Part shown: piece by piece, positions 17,637-20,594 of the stretch
How positions within the stretch are numbered: the first letter of the stretch is position 1
How the letters are laid out: each line of letters starts with the position of its first letter
DNA from: Teratosphaeria epicoccoides
Lineage: Eukaryota; Ascomycota; Dothideomycetes; Mycosphaerellales; Teratosphaeriaceae
Assembly (NCBI GenBank): GCA_021401465.1
Contig: JADDMT010000236.1
Location: 1-20,594, forward strand
Direction of reading: 5' to 3'
Length of the DNA: 20,594 nucleotides
Position numbers and translations under genes: made by a program
The notes under the pieces: generated by a model
Database searches by the model: none
What the model saw: only the letters and a program-made list of their open reading frames with translations
Told to the model about the DNA's origin: nothing

Positions 17637-19965
17637 ATGCCTTCGAAGAAAGACAGACAATAGAGGTCACGTTCCGCGTCATCTGGCGGCGGTTCGAATT
17701 ACGATCTAGCGAATGATTTAGAAGACCTGCTAAGCAACGATGGCGATAGTGTAGACGACAGCAACGAGGAGATAGCTAACTAGGAACATGAGGATTTTAT
17801 AGTGCCTAAAGCCTATACAAAGGCGACTAATGTAAGAAGCTACCTGTATATAGCAGCTATGCTAACATGCATACAGACGACGACATACTAGTCACGAAGA
17901 GACTAGACGCATAAGCGGTCATCCTTACCGCTAAGGCGGAATCGGCCGAACAAGAGGCTTTAGTCATTGTCTCGCGACACGCGACGAGACAGTAGCAAAC
18001 CTAAGAATAACAGGGTAAAGACATAGCAGCCAAGCATCTGTCGAGGCTATTATAATAGCCGACCTACTAATCACAGGAGTGATGGCAACAGTCAAAACTA
18101 CCGTAATAGCGAGTCTCGTAGCCGCCAGGGCAATAGTAGTAGTCAAAGTTAGTCCGGGAGCTAGTCGAGTAGCCGTCAAGGCTATAACAGCAGCCAGACT
18201 ACAAACTCCGACTAAGGATACGACTACTCTAGCAGCGAAGATATACGTAGTAGCCCTCCCGTGCATAAAGACAAGTTAATCGAGCCTTTGCTCGTTAAAG
18301 TCTAAGAACTCTCGTGGATAGACGCTTCACAAGGGCAGAAGGGCATTTCTGTGCTATAGCCTACAGCTCCTACTTACTAGCCGAGTTGTAAGCATATTGC
18401 AATTAACTAGTAGCTTGTGGCGCGTGATATGCTAGGGATGAAAGGTCGAGTTAGCTCGAGGCCAGACAACGTAGATTTAGATACTATAAGTACCTACGTA
18501 GGTCCTATGAGGAGGTGCTAATATTAGGGGCGTAGATAAGGCAGAGGTTGCGTTAGTGTCGTAACAACTGCACGAATAGGGTTAGAGAAGCTATACTCGC
18601 ATAGTCCGGCAAGGTAGACGATGAGCAGGGTTTAAAGGACTAGGCCGCGGACATGTTAATAGAAAGCAGATTCGAATGCGAGAACGAAGAAGAGGTAAGG
18701 AGAGAAGGCTTAGATGTCGTCGAAAGTGCTAACATGTCACAGGACTAGAGGTTTCTAAGCCCGCTCGTGATCTTTTGTATGAAGAAGGCGTTCTTCTAGT
18801 TCAATTGGAAACTAGCATAGAATCCTTTAGAGTCACGCGAGGTAAACGCTTTCATGTTAAACAGCGTGTATGCTACTATCACATACCTACTAGCCTAGAT
18901 CAGAAATAGCCCTTCGGAGTTCAAGACAAAGGCTAGCAAGACGAGATGGGTTCTAGTTAGCGGTGTCAATATCGATGATATCTTCGAGGGGAAGAAGAAG
19001 TATTAGGAAGAGCTCGATGCCGACAGACAGGAGGTCATCATAGCGACTATCATGGCACGTATATTAGGGGGGGAGGACAAAGGCAAGACAGCACTACTAG
19101 TGTAGGCGGCGCTAGCTATCAAGAAGGATCGCGGCATGACAGGCTTAGAGAGGGAATACGAGGACTTATAGAGGCGAAAGGCGCTACGCGAGAATAGTAC
19201 GTAGGAGACATTGTCAAGAGGGCCTATACTAACTTCTGCTAGGTCGTACGCAATTGTTAGGTTAGCGTAGTGTTAGCCCGACACGACGATCAAGCCAGGC
19301 CTTAATGTCATTAATAGTAGGCGTTCGCAAGTATGTAGCGGATGTTCAAGCGGATACTAACGGAGGGAGCGAGGGCTATAATAGCGGAAGGGCAAATGTT
19401 AGTAACTATAGTAGTAAGGCAAGCGATTATGACGGTAACGACTAGCCGATGTAGGGACTAGAGGAGCCATTGTCGCGGGACACCCTACACAATGGTGTCG
19501 TGACAACGAGGTTAGTTTCTCGTCTAACATTACGGCCATGATTGCTAACATGTACTTGTCTAGTATGAAAGCTACTATAGTCGATAAGCCCCGACCTAGA
19601 CACACGCAAGATGAAAGGTTAGTAGCCTTGGCGCGTCATGAGGGCTAGCTATCGCTAACGAGGCGGAAGTAGCGAGAGGTCTAAGCTACGGAGTAGGCAG
19701 TTAATCGTGACTAGTGTAGACAAGCGGTATAGGCGAGAGGACTCATATATCGACTAAACCATGCTAATAACGGATAAACGCTAGCGCGGCTCTAGCGAGA
19801 GGCGAAACGCAAAGACTTACTAACACACAGTATGTGCGATTATTGACTCTACGTATCGGCGCAGTTAATGACAATAGCTATAGGACATGAAGCTCGACCG
19901 CGAAGGATAAAGACTAAGGCGACAGTAGGAGCCAAGCTTTACTAGAGGCAGAGGCAAAAAATGCT
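17637..19965 (+). pseudogene. Long Ser/Gln/Asn-rich pseudogene, unrecognised
   Basis: From ATG 17637 the frame begins basic and Ser-rich (MPSKKDRQ), turns acidic (DLEDLLSNDGDSVDDSNEEI), and then becomes low complexity rich in Ser, Gln, Asn and Arg (about 18070-18230). A more ordered part follows after a frame change near 18610 (FLSPLVIFCMKKAFFQFNWK, WVLVSGVNIDDIFEGKKKY, up to about 19210). A further frame change leads to a Gln/Arg/Lys-rich helical C-terminal part (about 19500-19965). TAG/TAA codons occur throughout. A candidate intron is 17832-17876 (GTAAGA, GCTAAC, ACAG). It may be one gene or two. I recognise no family. The plus frame 18079-18279 and minus frames 17964-18266 and 19399-19605 are shadows created by repetitive codons. 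Confidence 0.4.
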
Positions 19966-19975
19966 AGGTAAGTGT

Positions 19976-19992
19976 GCTAGTAGTATACTAGC
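19976..19992. repeat. 17-nt palindrome outside the arms
   Basis: GCTAGTAGTATACTAGC is identical to the copies at 1920 and 2022. It is followed at once by a second hairpin-like run (GTTATGCTACTAACATACTGC). It lies just after the Ser/Gln-rich pseudogene, as the spacer copy lies after another gene. Confidence 0.85.
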
Positions 19993-20103
19993 GTTATGCT
20001 ACTAACATACTGCTAGCACTTCGATATTAATAGGAGGTACTAGCAGTAGTTTAGTAGCTACGTAGTATACATTAGCTGACGATTATGATGTAGCATAGCA
20101 TGC

Positions 20104-20343
20104 GCTCTGCTCGATTAGTGTGATCTTATAAGCAACTAGTCGAACGTTGTAGAGAAGGTAGAGGATGCGCTCGACGACTCTGAGTTAAGGGATAGTCAGT
20201 TATAGTAGCATACTACATTCACGGACTCGACCTTGTTAGAGCGGATCAAGGGCTATAGCGACAAGGTCTTTGATGATACGACCTTCAAGAAGCTACAGGA
20301 GGGGCGAAATAGTAGCGCTTTAGGAAAGTCGGTAGTAGTGAAG
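20104..20343 (+). pseudogene. Uncertain coding fragment near the window end
   Basis: One frame reads coherently for about 80 codons with three or four TAG codons, including two in a row at a likely Gln/Trp site followed by HTTFTDSTLLERIKGYSD. It then reaches GTAAGC at 20344. A 36-nt intron ending at CACAG 20379 would let a frame continue, but 36 nt is short for a fungal intron. No start codon is clear and no family recognised; the gene may continue past the window. Confidence 0.25.
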
Positions 20344-20529
20344 GTAAGCTAGTGTCACGGGTGAACAGCGTATACACAGGGGTTCATGTGGTATTCAACA
20401 AGTACGATGGGGAGAGAAGGACTATCTGCTAGCTGTCCGGTCTTTTATAGCCGGCCTCGTTAGGGGTCACACAGGTCCTAGCCTGTGCCAAGACTTAGGG
20501 CCTCGCCCTTTACATAAGGACAGATACCC

Positions 20530-20594
20530 GGATCTATAGAGTTAGTCTACAGATCTATAGACATAGGTCTAATAGGTCTAGCGACAGATCTGAC
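20530..20594. repeat. Short GATCTATAG/AGGTCTA repeats at window end
   Basis: GATCTATAG occurs at 20531 and 20552, followed by AGGTCTA-type units up to the end. The tract is low-complexity and probably continues outside the window. Confidence 0.4.

Noticed and set aside
17964..18279. Overlapping stop-free frames on both strands
   Set aside because: They are out of frame with the Ser/Gln/Asn-rich gene and read as hydrophobic Ala/Val/Thr repeats, a typical shadow of AGT/AGC/CAG-rich coding sequence.
19399..19605. Minus-strand 68-codon frame as a gene
   Set aside because: The plus strand here continues a coherent, TAG-containing frame of the right-flank pseudogene; the minus frame has no start context or motif.

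Overview
The window looks like heterochromatic, repeat-derived DNA of a filamentous fungus, most likely a Pezizomycotina ascomycete with a repeat-induced point mutation (RIP)-like process. I infer this from a Plavaka-type (CMC superfamily) DNA transposase, a fungal-style MYND finger, an SNF2-type fragment, and genes whose frames are still readable but hold dozens of in-frame TAG/TAA codons. I found no intact gene. Almost everything is a point-mutated pseudogene, so long open frames are poor guides here and several of them are shadows.

Layout: 1-150 is a short stretch that looks less mutated. A giant inverted duplication follows. The left arm (151-8436) and right arm (10437-17479, reverse complement) are separated by a 2.0 kb spacer (8437-10436). 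From outside to inside each arm carries: a hairpin; an unrecognised gene of about 220 codons; a divergent C-terminal piece of an SNF2-like helicase; a palindrome-rich non-coding block; the Plavaka transposase; a stretch of undecided coding status; a class I methyltransferase gene; a non-coding block with a TGCCT/AGGCA hairpin array; and the start of a small gene at the inner edge. The right arm lacks about 1.24 kb and keeps only the first codons of the methyltransferase. The spacer holds a MYND-finger pseudogene, a smaller reading frame and a repeat-rich block built around a 17-nt palindrome. Right of the arms (17480-20594) lies a long Ser/Gln/Asn-rich pseudogene, another copy of the palindrome and a last, uncertain coding fragment.

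The strongest signal is how the arms differ. In the 330 bp I compared base by base there were about 21 mismatches. All were transitions, and all fell on the ladder CpG to CpA/TpG to TpA, including several double CG-to-TA changes that turn CCGG into CTAG. This explains the CTAG-rich texture, the TAG codons at Gln, Trp and Arg positions, and the loss of zinc ligands in the MYND finger. It also shows that mutation continued after the inverted duplication formed.

My reading (inference): this is a large, dead, composite Plavaka-linked element carrying chromatin and methylation-related cargo. It was duplicated head to head and then mutated on both arms. All family names come from motifs read by eye, without a database search.
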